A DNA stretch of 32,144 nt, taken from NCBI GenBank assembly GCA_947448735.1, contig CANFOS010000032.1, forward strand, positions 1-32,144, read 5' to 3'. Both the position numbers and the translations under genes were made by a program. Origin of the DNA: Comamonadaceae bacterium. Lineage in GTDB: Bacteria; Pseudomonadota; Gammaproteobacteria; Burkholderiales; Burkholderiaceae_C. The notes under the pieces were generated by a model. It was not told the origin of the DNA. It worked only from the letters and a program-made list of their open reading frames with translations, and did not search any database. Below are positions 14,420 to 22,539 of the stretch, piece after piece (position 1 is the stretch's first letter; the number at the start of each line of letters is the position of its first letter).

Positions 14420-16108
14420 ATGAAAAAAAACATCATTGCTTTGGCGTCGGGGTTGGCTTTGTGCATGGCCACCGGGTCATGGGTGCAGGCGCAAACGCTG
14501 ACCGCATCCACACAAACCAAGGTTCAAATCACCAAAGGTGCCAGTCCAGCTTCTTTGAAACGGAAGTTGAAGGAAGACCTGGAGATCCGCGCGGTCAGGA
14601 ATTTGCTGGAAGCCTCGTTTGCCATCAAGATGACGCCTCAAGTCGAAGCCAAATTGCCCGAATTGGTGGAGTTGCTCGGTGATTCCATTCAGATTTCCAT
14701 GGATCCGGCCGATGGCGAATTCCTGTCAGGCAAGGCCACCATTTCCGTGCCTTCGGCCAAGCTCAAGGAATACCTGACCAACAAGGGCATTGGCGCAGGC
14801 GACATCGCCTCCAAATCGGCCAAAATTTTGGTGTCGATCGATGAGTTCATTGGGGTTGCAACCGCCCTCGACGGCAAAACCCCCACCGAAACAGAGGTGC
14901 AGTACTCGCACGACAAGAGCTCGTTTTCAGACACCAGTGCCAAGGCATCTGGAAGCGCAAGTGAAGCGTCTGCCTCGTCCAGCTCGCGCAAAAATGACAT
15001 TTCCTCGGCTTCCAGCAATTCGGTGGCCGTGTCAGGTCGTCAGTCATCGGCAGTAGCAGCGCGTCAAGACACCGCAGTGGCTGGCCGCCGCGATTCGGCC
15101 GCCGCTTATCAAGGGCGAGACGGCGGTGCCGCAGCGGCATCGTCCACGCAGTTTGCCGGCGCCCAAAGCACCCAGTACCAGGGCGCTCAGTCGTCCCAGT
15201 ACGCTGGTGCCGCATCGTCTTCACGTGCTCAAAGCGACAGGAGCCAAAGTGCCAGCGCTCAAAGCGCCTCATCGTCTGCATCGTTCAGCACCGACCAGAA
15301 AAACGTCCAGCAGCAAACCGACAAGGTCAGCTACTCGGTACGCACCAAAATGCCTGAGTTCAACAACGCCAAGCCCTTGGGTGCCCAAGATCGCGTGCTG
15401 GCCTCGCGCCTGAGTGGTGAGTTTCAAAGCAATGGCCTGAGCTTGGTGGCAGAAAACGATTTGCGGGCTGAGGGCGGAAGAATCCTGCCGATTTTTGAGA
15501 TCACCAACAACGGTCGCATCAATCAGTTCGTTGATCTGATTCAAAAGAAAAGCATTGGAGCCGATGTCTGGGCCACAGGCCAGGCCAACTACACGATCGT
15601 CGGCACCACGCCCAGTGGAACGCAGTGCAACGGCAACCTCTCCGTTCAGGGGCGTTTCATTGAAGGCAACGAGATCTTCTTTGAAGACTCACTCCAGGCC
15701 GCCGCCGTTGGCAACGGTGACCAAGAATGCCGTAGCCGTTTGGGACTCGCATTGGCCACCTCCTTGGCGAAGGTGCTGGGTCAACGTGCCAACAAAGAGC
15801 TGAACGCACGCTCTTCACGAGGCTCTGTTTACACCTTGTACCTCTACAGCGCGAGCTCATTGGGGCGCGGTGAGCGAAACAAATTCCAAACCAGCCTCAA
15901 GGCGACCGAGGGTTTGCAAGCCAGCGAGCCGAGACTTGGTGACAACTACATGGCAGTCAGCGTGCAGATGGCGGGCTCTTTGGACAGCACGATCAACAAA
16001 GTCTTGGATTCTCTCAACTGGGAAAAGGCAGACTATGTGAGCCGCCCTGGTAACCGGATTTGCATTGGCTTGGAAGGCAAGCAAGTTTGCCCTGCAGATT
16101 TACGCTGA
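14420..16108 (+). CDS. Exported FlgT/CsgG-like protein with Ser/Ala-rich linker
   Basis: 562 residues with a Sec signal peptide (1 to about 24, ending VQAQ). Residues about 25-160 (KVQITKGASPASLKRKLKEDL, ELVELLGDSIQISMD, LSGKATISVPSAKLKEYL) have the alternation seen in LPP20/FlgT N-terminal domains. Residues about 163-298 form a low-complexity linker rich in Ser, Ala and Gln, with short repeats of the types QYAGAxSS and VAxRQxxAVA. Residues about 300-470 (LASRLSGEFQSNGLSLVAEN, IGADVWATGQANYTIVG, LGLALATSLAKVLGQRANKEL) recall the TolB-N/CsgG-like domain. A final domain runs from YTLYLYSASSLG. This resembles FlgT architecture but is inferred by eye; no flagellar gene is near. Periplasmic or outer-membrane associated. 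Confidence 0.65.
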   Translation: MKKNIIALASGLALCMATGSWVQAQTLTASTQTKVQITKGASPASLKRKLKEDLEIRAVRNLLEASFAIKMTPQVEAKLPELVELLGDSIQISMDPADGEFLSGKATISVPSAKLKEYLTNKGIGAGDIASKSAKILVSIDEFIGVATALDGKTPTETEVQYSHDKSSFSDTSAKASGSASEASASSSSRKNDISSASSNSVAVSGRQSSAVAARQDTAVAGRRDSAAAYQGRDGGAAAASSTQFAGAQSTQYQGAQSSQYAGAASSSRAQSDRSQSASAQSASSSASFSTDQKNVQQQTDKVSYSVRTKMPEFNNAKPLGAQDRVLASRLSGEFQSNGLSLVAENDLRAEGGRILPIFEITNNGRINQFVDLIQKKSIGADVWATGQANYTIVGTTPSGTQCNGNLSVQGRFIEGNEIFFEDSLQAAAVGNGDQECRSRLGLALATSLAKVLGQRANKELNARSSRGSVYTLYLYSASSLGRGERNKFQTSLKATEGLQASEPRLGDNYMAVSVQMAGSLDSTINKVLDSLNWEKADYVSRPGNRICIGLEGKQVCPADLR

Positions 16109-16120
16109 TCGCCTGACGCC

Positions 16121-18331
16121 ATGATGAGCAAGATGACACGCTTCATGTCGGCTGCCCTGGCTTTGTATGCCAGCAGCTGGTCCATTGCCTACGCCGCAGC
16201 AGAGTTCCAATATTTCGTATATCCCGTGGGTGGTATCACGGGGATCAGTCAGTCCGCAGGCCAGGTCAAAGCATCGGGCCCCAAGTATGGCGGCATGATC
16301 AACGCGAAATACGCGGACCTCTTTTTCGATGCGGCCACGCAAAACGCGCTGATCCAAAGTTTCAAAGACGGCGTGGCCAAGCAGTTTCCGACCTCGGTGG
16401 TGGGTGCCAACCAGATTCGCACCAGCAAGTCTGGCAAATACGCCTACCAACCGTATGAAGCCAAGGAGTGCCGGCCGGACTTTACCGTCGATTACAAAGA
16501 CAGCTTTGCGATTTCGATCGGCATCAGCCGCTTGTCAACCTACTTCAACACGTACAGCGATTTCACCCAGGTCTTGATCCCGATCACGTACACGGTGCGA
16601 TTTGTCAAGCTCAACGGCGCGTCAGTGGTTTTCTCGAAAAGCGAAACCATCTACAGTGGCATGACGGCCTTGACGAACGACTTTTTCATGCCTGGCACAA
16701 GGGACGTCAAACCCGAGAACATAGCCAAACTCAAAGCCGCCATCCTGGCCGACGGCCTGCAAATGGTGCAGCGCCATGTCGACGCCGCAGCCAAAGGCTT
16801 TTCGCCCAAGCAGTCCGAGATCGCTGTGGCCGCCAGAGATGGCAATTACTTCATCTTCAATAACGGCAGCGAAGTGGGTTTTTCTTCCGGCGAAGACTTC
16901 GATGCTGTCAATGAAAAAGGCGAAGAGTTTTCATTCTCAGTTGAATATGCCAGCAATGGTATCGCTGTGGCTGTGGCCGCCGATTTCACGCCCGAACTCA
17001 AACGTGCAACCAATCGGCTTCGTCAGGGTGACAAACTGACATTCAGTTTCACCAAGCAAGGCAAAGACGATGCCAAACCATCTGTGCTGGCGGTTCAATA
17101 CTCACCAGCCACCGGTGCCAACCTGAACGACCAACAGGTGCAGGACAACGCCCTGCTATCGATTGTGGCCGATGACATCGGGTTCAAGGCTCCGTTCAAC
17201 CTGATCAAGCACGATGCTGATTTTTCACGGCTCAAAAACCAAATCCGCGGCGAAGCCAACTGCGAAGCGACCATGTTTCAGGACATGAATGGCTTTGCAG
17301 ACAACTCGACCAAGCCGCGTGCCAACCCTGACTTCTACCTGAAACTCGACGCCCACAGTTCGCCTATTTTCACGGCAACAGGTGTGGGCGGTGCCACCAC
17401 GAAATCTATTTTCAATAACTCGGTCACCCTCAGTTTGGTGGACCGATCCAGTGTGGTGAACCAGGTCTTTGTGGGGAGCAACCCCTATGAGTTGACCCGC
17501 ACGGGCGGCAAAGGTTTGGACAACAACCAGGCCAATGAGATCAACTTGAAAAACGCGGCTCTGAGCGCCATGCAATCCATGTTGACTGGTTTTGCAGTGA
17601 CCCCCAAGACCTTGGCGATCAAATCTGTGTCGGGAAGCTCCATCACGTTGGCGCAACCCTTGCCCTTGAGCGTGTTCAACCAGGCCAAGATTGTCCGGCC
17701 ACTCAAGGCAGGATCCAAAGCCACCGTCTTGATGCCGGTGGCGAGAAGCCAAGCGCAACTGGTCAAGCCCACGCAAGACACAGACAAGTTGGACATCAAG
17801 GGTGAAGTGCGAAGCACCGACTTGATCATGCTGGGGTCCATCGATGCCGCCAACAAGCCGCTGAAAGTTTGTGATGACTCACGTAAGCGCTATTTTCTGA
17901 TGACGCCCAGTTTGAAGCACCCCTCGATGGGTGAAGGCGTGATAGGTCGGGTCATCCCATTCAAGGCCAAGGGTTTCAACATGTACGAAACCTCGTCCGC
18001 TTATTTGGACAGCGTGCAACTGGCTTTGCAGGATGGATTTTTTGGCAGCACGGACGTGGTCAAAACCGTGGAGTCGCCGTATTGCGTGGTAGCACAAGAA
18101 GTGCAACAACTGGTCAAAAACGACTGTGCAGCTGACAAATGTGCGGGTTCGGCCAGTATCGCGTCTGGCGTCAGAATTTATGAAGGTGCCAACAAGATTG
18201 GTGAATCCATCGTTGGCGCCAAGTTTGATTTTTCAGACATCAACGCCGATGCACTGTCCCAATTTGTAGGTGTGAAAGCCTACGAACACCAGCTGAACAG
18301 CATTGCACAGCACAAATCGAAACTTAACTGA
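16121..18331 (+). CDS. Large exported protein of unknown function
   Basis: 736 residues starting at a double ATG (16121/16124), 12 bases after the previous stop, with little Shine-Dalgarno. A signal peptide spans about 1-26 (FMSAALALYASSWSIAYAAA). The N-terminal 210 residues (FQYFVYPVGGITGI, ATQNALIQSFKDGVAKQFP, TDYTVRF-like strands, SKSETIYSGM) have a CsgG/TolB-like feel. The rest is beta-rich with a repeat-like second half (SSITLAQPLPLSVF, LMPVARSQAQLVKP, STDLIMLGSIDAANKPL). Eight or so cysteines, including CAADKC near the C-terminus, could form disulphides in the periplasm. I do not recognise a family. Its tight spacing with the flanking exported proteins argues for one machine or structure. 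Confidence 0.7.
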   Translation: MMSKMTRFMSAALALYASSWSIAYAAAEFQYFVYPVGGITGISQSAGQVKASGPKYGGMINAKYADLFFDAATQNALIQSFKDGVAKQFPTSVVGANQIRTSKSGKYAYQPYEAKECRPDFTVDYKDSFAISIGISRLSTYFNTYSDFTQVLIPITYTVRFVKLNGASVVFSKSETIYSGMTALTNDFFMPGTRDVKPENIAKLKAAILADGLQMVQRHVDAAAKGFSPKQSEIAVAARDGNYFIFNNGSEVGFSSGEDFDAVNEKGEEFSFSVEYASNGIAVAVAADFTPELKRATNRLRQGDKLTFSFTKQGKDDAKPSVLAVQYSPATGANLNDQQVQDNALLSIVADDIGFKAPFNLIKHDADFSRLKNQIRGEANCEATMFQDMNGFADNSTKPRANPDFYLKLDAHSSPIFTATGVGGATTKSIFNNSVTLSLVDRSSVVNQVFVGSNPYELTRTGGKGLDNNQANEINLKNAALSAMQSMLTGFAVTPKTLAIKSVSGSSITLAQPLPLSVFNQAKIVRPLKAGSKATVLMPVARSQAQLVKPTQDTDKLDIKGEVRSTDLIMLGSIDAANKPLKVCDDSRKRYFLMTPSLKHPSMGEGVIGRVIPFKAKGFNMYETSSAYLDSVQLALQDGFFGSTDVVKTVESPYCVVAQEVQQLVKNDCAADKCAGSASIASGVRIYEGANKIGESIVGAKFDFSDINADALSQFVGVKAYEHQLNSIAQHKSKLN

Positions 18332-18341
18332 AGGAAATCTC

Positions 18342-19022
18342 ATGAAAAACAAAATCATTGCGTTGCTCATCGCGCTTGGCGCCGTGTCTTCTGCGAACGC
18401 ACAGTTTGGCGGCTTGGGCGGCATGCTCGGCGGTGGCAAAAGCAGCGGCGGCGGCGACGTTGGTGCCATGGCTGAAGAATTCAACCGTGATGCTTCGGCC
18501 ATTAACGAAGTCGTGTCTTATTCACTGATCCAAATTGTGGCCGCCTTGGGTGACAAGCAACAAATTGCCGCCGTCAAAGCCGTCAATGACAACCTGGCAA
18601 AAACGACAGACCCCAAGGAAAAGGGCAGCATCCAGGGCACGGCCATCAAAGAGCAAGCAGCCGTCGCAGATGAGTTGCTGAAATCAGATCAGGCCAAAGC
18701 CAAAATCGAAAAAATGGCGCCTGAGATGCAGCAGAAAGTGGCAAAGTCCATTTTCGCAGTCGGCGTGGCTTCATTGCGCATTCCCGTCATGATGGACAAG
18801 GGCAGGAAGATCATCGAAGGTGTGGGCAGCAACCCGATGAACATCACCAAAGCTATTCCGGTGAAAGACGGTATGGCGGTTTTTGCTGCCGCATTGCCCA
18901 AGATGCCCAGCATCCTGACCACAGGCTTGAAGTTGATGCGTGAAGTCAAGGTGGATCCAGGCAACCCTGCCGCTGACTCCAAAATGGAAGTTGACAAGAA
19001 CCCATCGATTCCAGAAGGTTGA
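18342..19022 (+). CDS. Small exported helical protein of unknown function
   Basis: 226 residues from ATG 18342, which has a good AAGGAAAT site and lies 10 bases after the previous stop. The signal peptide is KNKIIALLIALGAVSSANA, with cleavage after residue 20. The mature N-terminus is glycine-rich (FGGLGGMLGGGKSSGGGDVG), and the remainder is mostly helical and Ala/Lys-rich with few aromatics. A Pro-rich acidic tail ends the protein. No family recognised. It is the last gene of the four-gene operon; an IS3 transposase remnant begins within about 10 bases of its stop, so the native 3' flank, including any terminator, may have been lost. Confidence 0.75.
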   Translation: MKNKIIALLIALGAVSSANAQFGGLGGMLGGGKSSGGGDVGAMAEEFNRDASAINEVVSYSLIQIVAALGDKQQIAAVKAVNDNLAKTTDPKEKGSIQGTAIKEQAAVADELLKSDQAKAKIEKMAPEMQQKVAKSIFAVGVASLRIPVMMDKGRKIIEGVGSNPMNITKAIPVKDGMAVFAAALPKMPSILTTGLKLMREVKVDPGNPAADSKMEVDKNPSIPEG

Positions 19023-19029
19023 TTGGACG

Positions 19030-19336
19030 CGACAAGCCATAGGCGAGAGCCGATGGCGTTGGCGACCACGAACTTTGCCTTGCTCCTGGCCCTGATCCCG
19101 CTTTGTCGGGTCATGCGCCGTACAGACTGCTTGCCCAGCCGGATCCTCGGGCAGGCAGTTCTTTCTTCATCTTGGGCCAGCCCTATCCCCATTTGACCTC
19201 GGCGTAGATGGCCAGGATGGCGGTCTGCCAAGCTTGATAGCTGCTTTGCTCGTTGGAGCACGGCTTTGATGTGTCGCCGATGTCGTTGCTTGACGTGGCC
19301 GCTGCGGCTCACGCCCACCAGGTCGCGCTCTGTCAA
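19030..19336 (-). mobile_element. IS3-family transposase (OrfB) remnant
   Basis: On the minus strand, ERDLVGVSRSG matches the IS3 OrfB N-terminal GVSRSG motif. GWPKMKKELPARG and then IRLGKQSVRRMTRQSGIRARSKAKFVV match the HTH_21 segment that precedes the rve catalytic core. The pieces lie in two frames, so compensating frameshifts are present. The DDE catalytic domain and OrfA are missing, and no terminal inverted repeats are visible. It is a decayed fragment of about 100 codons. Confidence 0.7.
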
Positions 19337-19516
19337 TAAGGGCAGCAGTTTTATGTCAGCGGCGATCCAGGCTTACTTCGCTTGGATGGCCTGGCGACCG
19401 CTGGCAATGCGGTGTCCTTGTGTTGGTCTATCGCCTCGGTGTACCATCCACGTTGGTCAGGTTGCAAAGCATTTTCTTTCACCTGTTCCCATTGGATCGC
19501 CCACTGCCAACCCGCT
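19337..19516. other. Intergenic stretch between IS3 remnant and SET gene
   Basis: 180 bases. The SET gene's frame stays open through it, but there is no conserved domain content and I see no promoter, repeat or RNA element that I can support. Confidence 0.4.
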
Positions 19517-19939
19517 ATGCCCAACGCCAAGAAAAAAATACTCGCGCATTTGCATCAAGAGGTCTTTTGCCATTTGGGCGTATCACCGGTCCATGGTATT
19601 GGCGTCTTCGCGATTCGATCCATTCCAAAGGGTGTTAACCCGATGCGGTCGCGCCTGAAGTTTGACGAAGTGAAATTTACCCACGCCGAACTGAAATCGC
19701 TGCCGCGCAGCGTTCGCAAAGAAATTGATATTTTTTGCTACTACGAAGACGACCATGTGATGATTCCGTCTATTGGGCTCAACTCGATGAACATGGCGGT
19801 GTATCTCAACCATTCCAAAACGCCCAATGTGCAATACAAAAAGAACGGCCAGTTGATCACCCTGCGCGCCATCAAAAAAGACGAGGAGCTGATGATGGAT
19901 TACGACATCAACTTCGGCGCGGTGCACACCTTCAAATAA
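19517..19939 (+). CDS. Small SET-domain protein (putative lysine methyltransferase)
   Basis: 140 residues from ATG 19517. The open frame extends upstream to 19382, but that part is not conserved in character. The SET signatures are present in order: HGIGVFAIRSIPKGV (His26-Val40, SAM-binding GxG), YLNHSKTPNV (Asn98-His99, cofactor pocket) and DEELMMDYDI (Glu123-Tyr129, catalytic Tyr). SET proteins transfer methyl groups from S-adenosylmethionine to protein lysines; bacterial members are short and their targets mostly unknown. The gene converges with the GNAT-like gene at 19950, with only 10 bases between stops. There is no post-SET cysteine cluster. Confidence 0.88.
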   Translation: MPNAKKKILAHLHQEVFCHLGVSPVHGIGVFAIRSIPKGVNPMRSRLKFDEVKFTHAELKSLPRSVRKEIDIFCYYEDDHVMIPSIGLNSMNMAVYLNHSKTPNVQYKKNGQLITLRAIKKDEELMMDYDINFGAVHTFK

Positions 19940-19949
19940 GACCGGGAAA

Positions 19950-20828
19950 TCAGCCAGCGTGGGCGCGGTAGACCTGGTTCCATTGCGATGGTTTGAAGTC
20001 GGTATGCAATGGAGAACTGAGGTCCAAAGCCAGGGGATGGTCGGGGTCGGTCATGGCCAAGCCATAGATCGGCTCCAGGTCCGTCACAAAAAGTGATTTG
20101 TACCCGTAGCCACCCATCGGCCCTAGGTTGTAGTACTGGTAGCCGTGCCTGGCGGTCCAGCGCGCGGCCAAAAGGCAGGCGTATATGCCCGGCGAGCGGT
20201 TCTTGTATGCCAGGTTCCACTGGCAAAAGCTGCCATACACCTGGCTGCGTTCGGGCAACAGCATGGACACATCAGACAATACCAAATCGCCGTTGTGCGC
20301 ATGCACTTGCAGGATCAGGACGTCGAGCTTGCGCACATAGTCCACAAAGCCGGTCACTTCTTTTGCGTCGATTTCGTAGGCGCTGAAGTGTTCAGCACCG
20401 AGCGAAAAAACGTCATCCGTGCTCAGGTCTTTTCCAGGCACCAACTTTTCGGTCACGGTAAAGTTTTTAAATAGCTTGTCTAGATCCGAGAACTTGCGCT
20501 TGCGCCGTGGGTCCGACCAAAATTCCTGGGATGCAGCATGGACCAAGCCGTACTTGTCATTGATCGGGACACCGTAGTTTCCTTCGGGCGGCAGGGCATA
20601 GACTAAAAATGGTTTGCGAGCCGTGGCCAGCATTTCGGGTGTGACGTCGATGTAGGGGCACAGCGCGTCCCAGCGGCTGGTGAAATACATGGTTTGTTCA
20701 TGGAAACTTTCAACGCACAGGTTATCGGCAGTCCAGCTTTGGTATGGCAGCGACTGGCTCTCCGAATCCACCCCCGTGTCGCAGGATGCGCTAGCAACGC
20801 TTTGCGACGGTTGAAAATCAATGCGCAT
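19950..20828 (-). CDS. GNAT-fold protein, arginyl-/leucyl-transferase-like
   Basis: 292 residues, soluble. The C-terminal part (LAYKNRSPGIYACLLAARWTARHGYQYYNLGPMGGYGYKSLF followed by LEPIYGL) has the same order as the ATE/Bpt aminoacyl-tRNA-protein transferase core: an SxGxY loop, a helix, a YxYLG strand, then KxxYKxxF and xPxE. The N-terminal Cys cluster of ATE enzymes is absent, so it is a distant GNAT relative rather than a true Bpt. The gene starts 5 bases after the YkgJ-like gene, forming a two-gene operon. Substrate and donor unknown. Confidence 0.6.
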   Translation of the reverse strand: MRIDFQPSQSVASASCDTGVDSESQSLPYQSWTADNLCVESFHEQTMYFTSRWDALCPYIDVTPEMLATARKPFLVYALPPEGNYGVPINDKYGLVHAASQEFWSDPRRKRKFSDLDKLFKNFTVTEKLVPGKDLSTDDVFSLGAEHFSAYEIDAKEVTGFVDYVRKLDVLILQVHAHNGDLVLSDVSMLLPERSQVYGSFCQWNLAYKNRSPGIYACLLAARWTARHGYQYYNLGPMGGYGYKSLFVTDLEPIYGLAMTDPDHPLALDLSSPLHTDFKPSQWNQVYRAHAG

Positions 20829-20833
20829 GGAGT

Positions 20834-21268
20834 TTAGGCTTTCAACATGGTCTTGGTTTGTAGCGGGCGTAGATCAAAGTAGTCCGAATCAACTCTGTAA
20901 TTGGCTGCTAAAAACTTGCGGTCAGACTTTTTGAGCGCCTGGAGCTCTGTTTTCATGGCGGCAAAATGCGTTGAGGCGTCGCTGCCCGGTTGTTGTAATT
21001 CCAATTGGTATTGCGGCATCAACGGGCAGTCACTGTCATAGTAAAACGCCTCGGTTTTCGGATCGAACGCCAGCGGGTACAGCTTGCAACTCAGGGGCTT
21101 GGTGTCGCCCAGCGTACAGCCGGCGACACCTAAATGTTCACACTGGGTCTGTATGCAAACGCTCCCAAGTGAGCCGCGCTCTTTAGCGGTCAAAGTGACC
21201 TCTAATGGTGGAAAACCAGCGTCTACATGGCAGCAGCGCCTGCATTGGGCGCAGTGGTCAAACAGCAT
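20834..21268 (-). CDS. YkgJ-family cysteine cluster protein
   Basis: 144 residues from ATG 21268; the frame is open to 21346, but the domain begins MLFDHCAQCRRCCHVDAG. Cysteines 6, 9, 12 and 13 form the CxxCxxCC signature, with further conserved-type cysteines at 38, 43, 51 (GVAGCTLGDTKPLSCKLYPLAF) and 61. Family members bind zinc or iron-sulphur clusters and are of unknown or poorly known function. It is the first gene of a tight pair with the GNAT-like protein, which suggests that they act together. Confidence 0.8.
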   Translation of the reverse strand: MLFDHCAQCRRCCHVDAGFPPLEVTLTAKERGSLGSVCIQTQCEHLGVAGCTLGDTKPLSCKLYPLAFDPKTEAFYYDSDCPLMPQYQLELQQPGSDASTHFAAMKTELQALKKSDRKFLAANYRVDSDYFDLRPLQTKTMLKA

Positions 21269-21720
21269 GAACTTGCAGCAAAGCCAACGGGCCAAAGCAC
21301 GGACAGGTGGAATGCAAAATCGGCCAACGGTTGCGGCAAGACCCACGTCGTTTGTGGTCGCGGTTTGTGTTGCTTGTGGCTCTGTTCAGCATAGATGGAC
21401 TTCTTGCTAAGTTTTGGTGTGAGTCGCACAAAGTATCCATTATTTTCATCAATTTGTCGCAAATTTATTGAATTACAGGGACCCCTTTTTTTCGGTGCTT
21501 CGGGCACGTCAACGCAGCTCCTTCTTTTTGCTCTTCAACTCAGTGCGCACCACGCGCGTAGGCTGCTCAGCAAGGCATCAGTATCTGCCGGACCGTCCGG
21601 TCCATCCGGGTAACTTGCCAGTGGATCGTGTGGGGCGTTGGCCCAGAACTCTTGCTGGGTCGCACAATATCCCAACCAGTGATCACACTGTCAATCAAAA
21701 GTGAAGCGGTAGGGGAGAAA
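21269..21720. other. Intergenic stretch without recognised gene
   Basis: About 450 bases between the YkgJ-like gene and the tRNA-Pro terminator. Several short frames are open in both strands but none has a recognisable domain, a good start signal or coding character. I see no RNA gene in it. It must contain the promoter of the YkgJ/GNAT pair. Confidence 0.4.
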
Positions 21721-21721
21721 C

Positions 21722-21758
21722 AAAAAAGCCGGTTAGCAAACGCTAACCGGCTTTTTTT
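21722..21758. terminator. Terminator downstream of tRNA-Pro(GGG)
   Basis: GCCGGTTAGC (21728-21737) and GCTAACCGGC (21742-21751) pair perfectly around a 4-base loop, flanked by six A and seven T. It closes the tRNA transcript on the minus strand and is symmetric enough to work in both directions. Confidence 0.92.
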
Positions 21759-21766
21759 CATTTCAT

Positions 21767-21843
21767 TGGTCGGTGTGAAAGGATTCGAACCTTCGACCCC
21801 TTGCACCCCATGCAAGTGCGCTACCAGGCTGCGCCACACACCG
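21767..21843 (-). tRNA. tRNA-Pro(GGG)
   Basis: 77 nucleotides including an encoded CCA. The acceptor arm CGGTGTG/CACACCG, D-arm GCGC...GCGC with AGCCTGGTA loop, anticodon stem with loop ATGGGGT (anticodon GGG) and T-loop GGTTCGAATCC all fit. Decodes CCC/CCU. It lies 37 bases after the MerR gene on the same strand, as in other Burkholderiales, so it may be co-transcribed with ihfA-merR. Confidence 0.96.
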
Positions 21844-21880
21844 AAACAACCGTGATTATAGCTTGAGGGTTAGCAATGAT

Positions 21881-22366
21881 TCAGTGCGCTGCACTGAGCA
21901 AATCACGGATTTCAAACAGCTCGCGCCTGACCAGTTGTAAGCGCTGCTGGGCAGCCTGCCCATCGGGTAAATCCTGTCCATCGTTGAGCATGTCGCTGTC
22001 TTCAAAATCAGCTGAATCAGGAAAGTCGCCCAAACCCGAGTCGGCCGCGTCCATGATTTCAATGCCATCGAGCATGACTTCACCATGACGGCGTTTGTCG
22101 CCCTCCATCTGGACGATTTCATGCAGCTTGTTGCGCGCGCCGCTGATGGTGAAACCCTGGTCGTACAGCAGGTCGCGAATTTTGCGGATCATGAGCACTT
22201 CGTGGTGCTGGTAATAGCGTCGGTTGCCGCGCCTTTTCATCGGGCGCAGTTGTGTAAACTCTTGCTCCCAATAACGGAGCACATGAGGTTTGACACCGCA
22301 CAAGTCGCTCACCTCACCGATGGTGAAGTAGCGTTTTGCGGGAATAGATGGGAGGGAATTCTCCAA
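21881..22366 (-). CDS. MerR-family transcriptional regulator
   Basis: 161 residues. The N-terminal MerR helix-turn-helix with wing is clear: RYFTIGEVSDLCGVKPHVLRYWEQEF, LRPMKRRGNRRYYQHHEVLMIRKIRDLLYDQGFTISGARNKL. The C-terminus is acidic and lacks metal-binding cysteines. It belongs to the MerR-like gene regularly found after ihfA in Burkholderiales; its regulon is unknown. A promoter with an internal palindrome just upstream (22398-22426) suggests autoregulation. Confidence 0.92.
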   Translation of the reverse strand: MENSLPSIPAKRYFTIGEVSDLCGVKPHVLRYWEQEFTQLRPMKRRGNRRYYQHHEVLMIRKIRDLLYDQGFTISGARNKLHEIVQMEGDKRRHGEVMLDGIEIMDAADSGLGDFPDSADFEDSDMLNDGQDLPDGQAAQQRLQLVRRELFEIRDLLSAAH

Positions 22367-22397
22367 TTAAATCAATGCGCTAAAGCGAAAACCTGTA

Positions 22398-22426
22398 AAT
22401 TTACTCTAAGTTAAAACTTAGCGCAA
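22398..22426 (-). promoter_or_regulatory. Candidate autoregulated merR promoter
   Basis: On the minus strand a TTGCGC -35 (22421-22426) and a TAAATT -10 (22398-22403) are 17 bp apart. The inverted repeat CTAAGTT-N2-AACTTAG (22406-22421) fills the spacer, where MerR proteins usually bind. The hexamers are moderate matches, so this is a candidate only. Confidence 0.45.
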
Positions 22427-22539
22427 AGACTGATTTGTTTCTTTTTGCAAGTGTTGCGCGCTTACACAAGATGTTGCATGCTTGGCAAGCACTTACAAAC
22501 TCAGGCGTGCTCCAGGGGCGTGAGCCAAACGTTTTCGCA

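Noticed and set aside
18689..19336. 215-codon minus-strand frame overlapping the last operon gene
   Set aside because: Only its first third corresponds to IS3 OrfB remnants; the rest is antisense to the exported protein gene and is not a gene of its own.
19382..19516. N-terminal extension of the SET-domain protein
   Set aside because: The frame is open, but the extra 45 residues are Cys/Trp/Ser-rich with no domain character. The SET domain begins naturally soon after ATG 19517.
6676..21843. Idea that tRNA-Pro(GGG) at 21767 and the tRNA-Pro fragment at 6676 are the two ends of one 15-kb island
   Set aside because: Orientation would fit, but the two sequences differ in anticodon, T-arm and acceptor; integration ends should share an identical core. 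The fragment comes from a CGG tRNA, not the GGG one.
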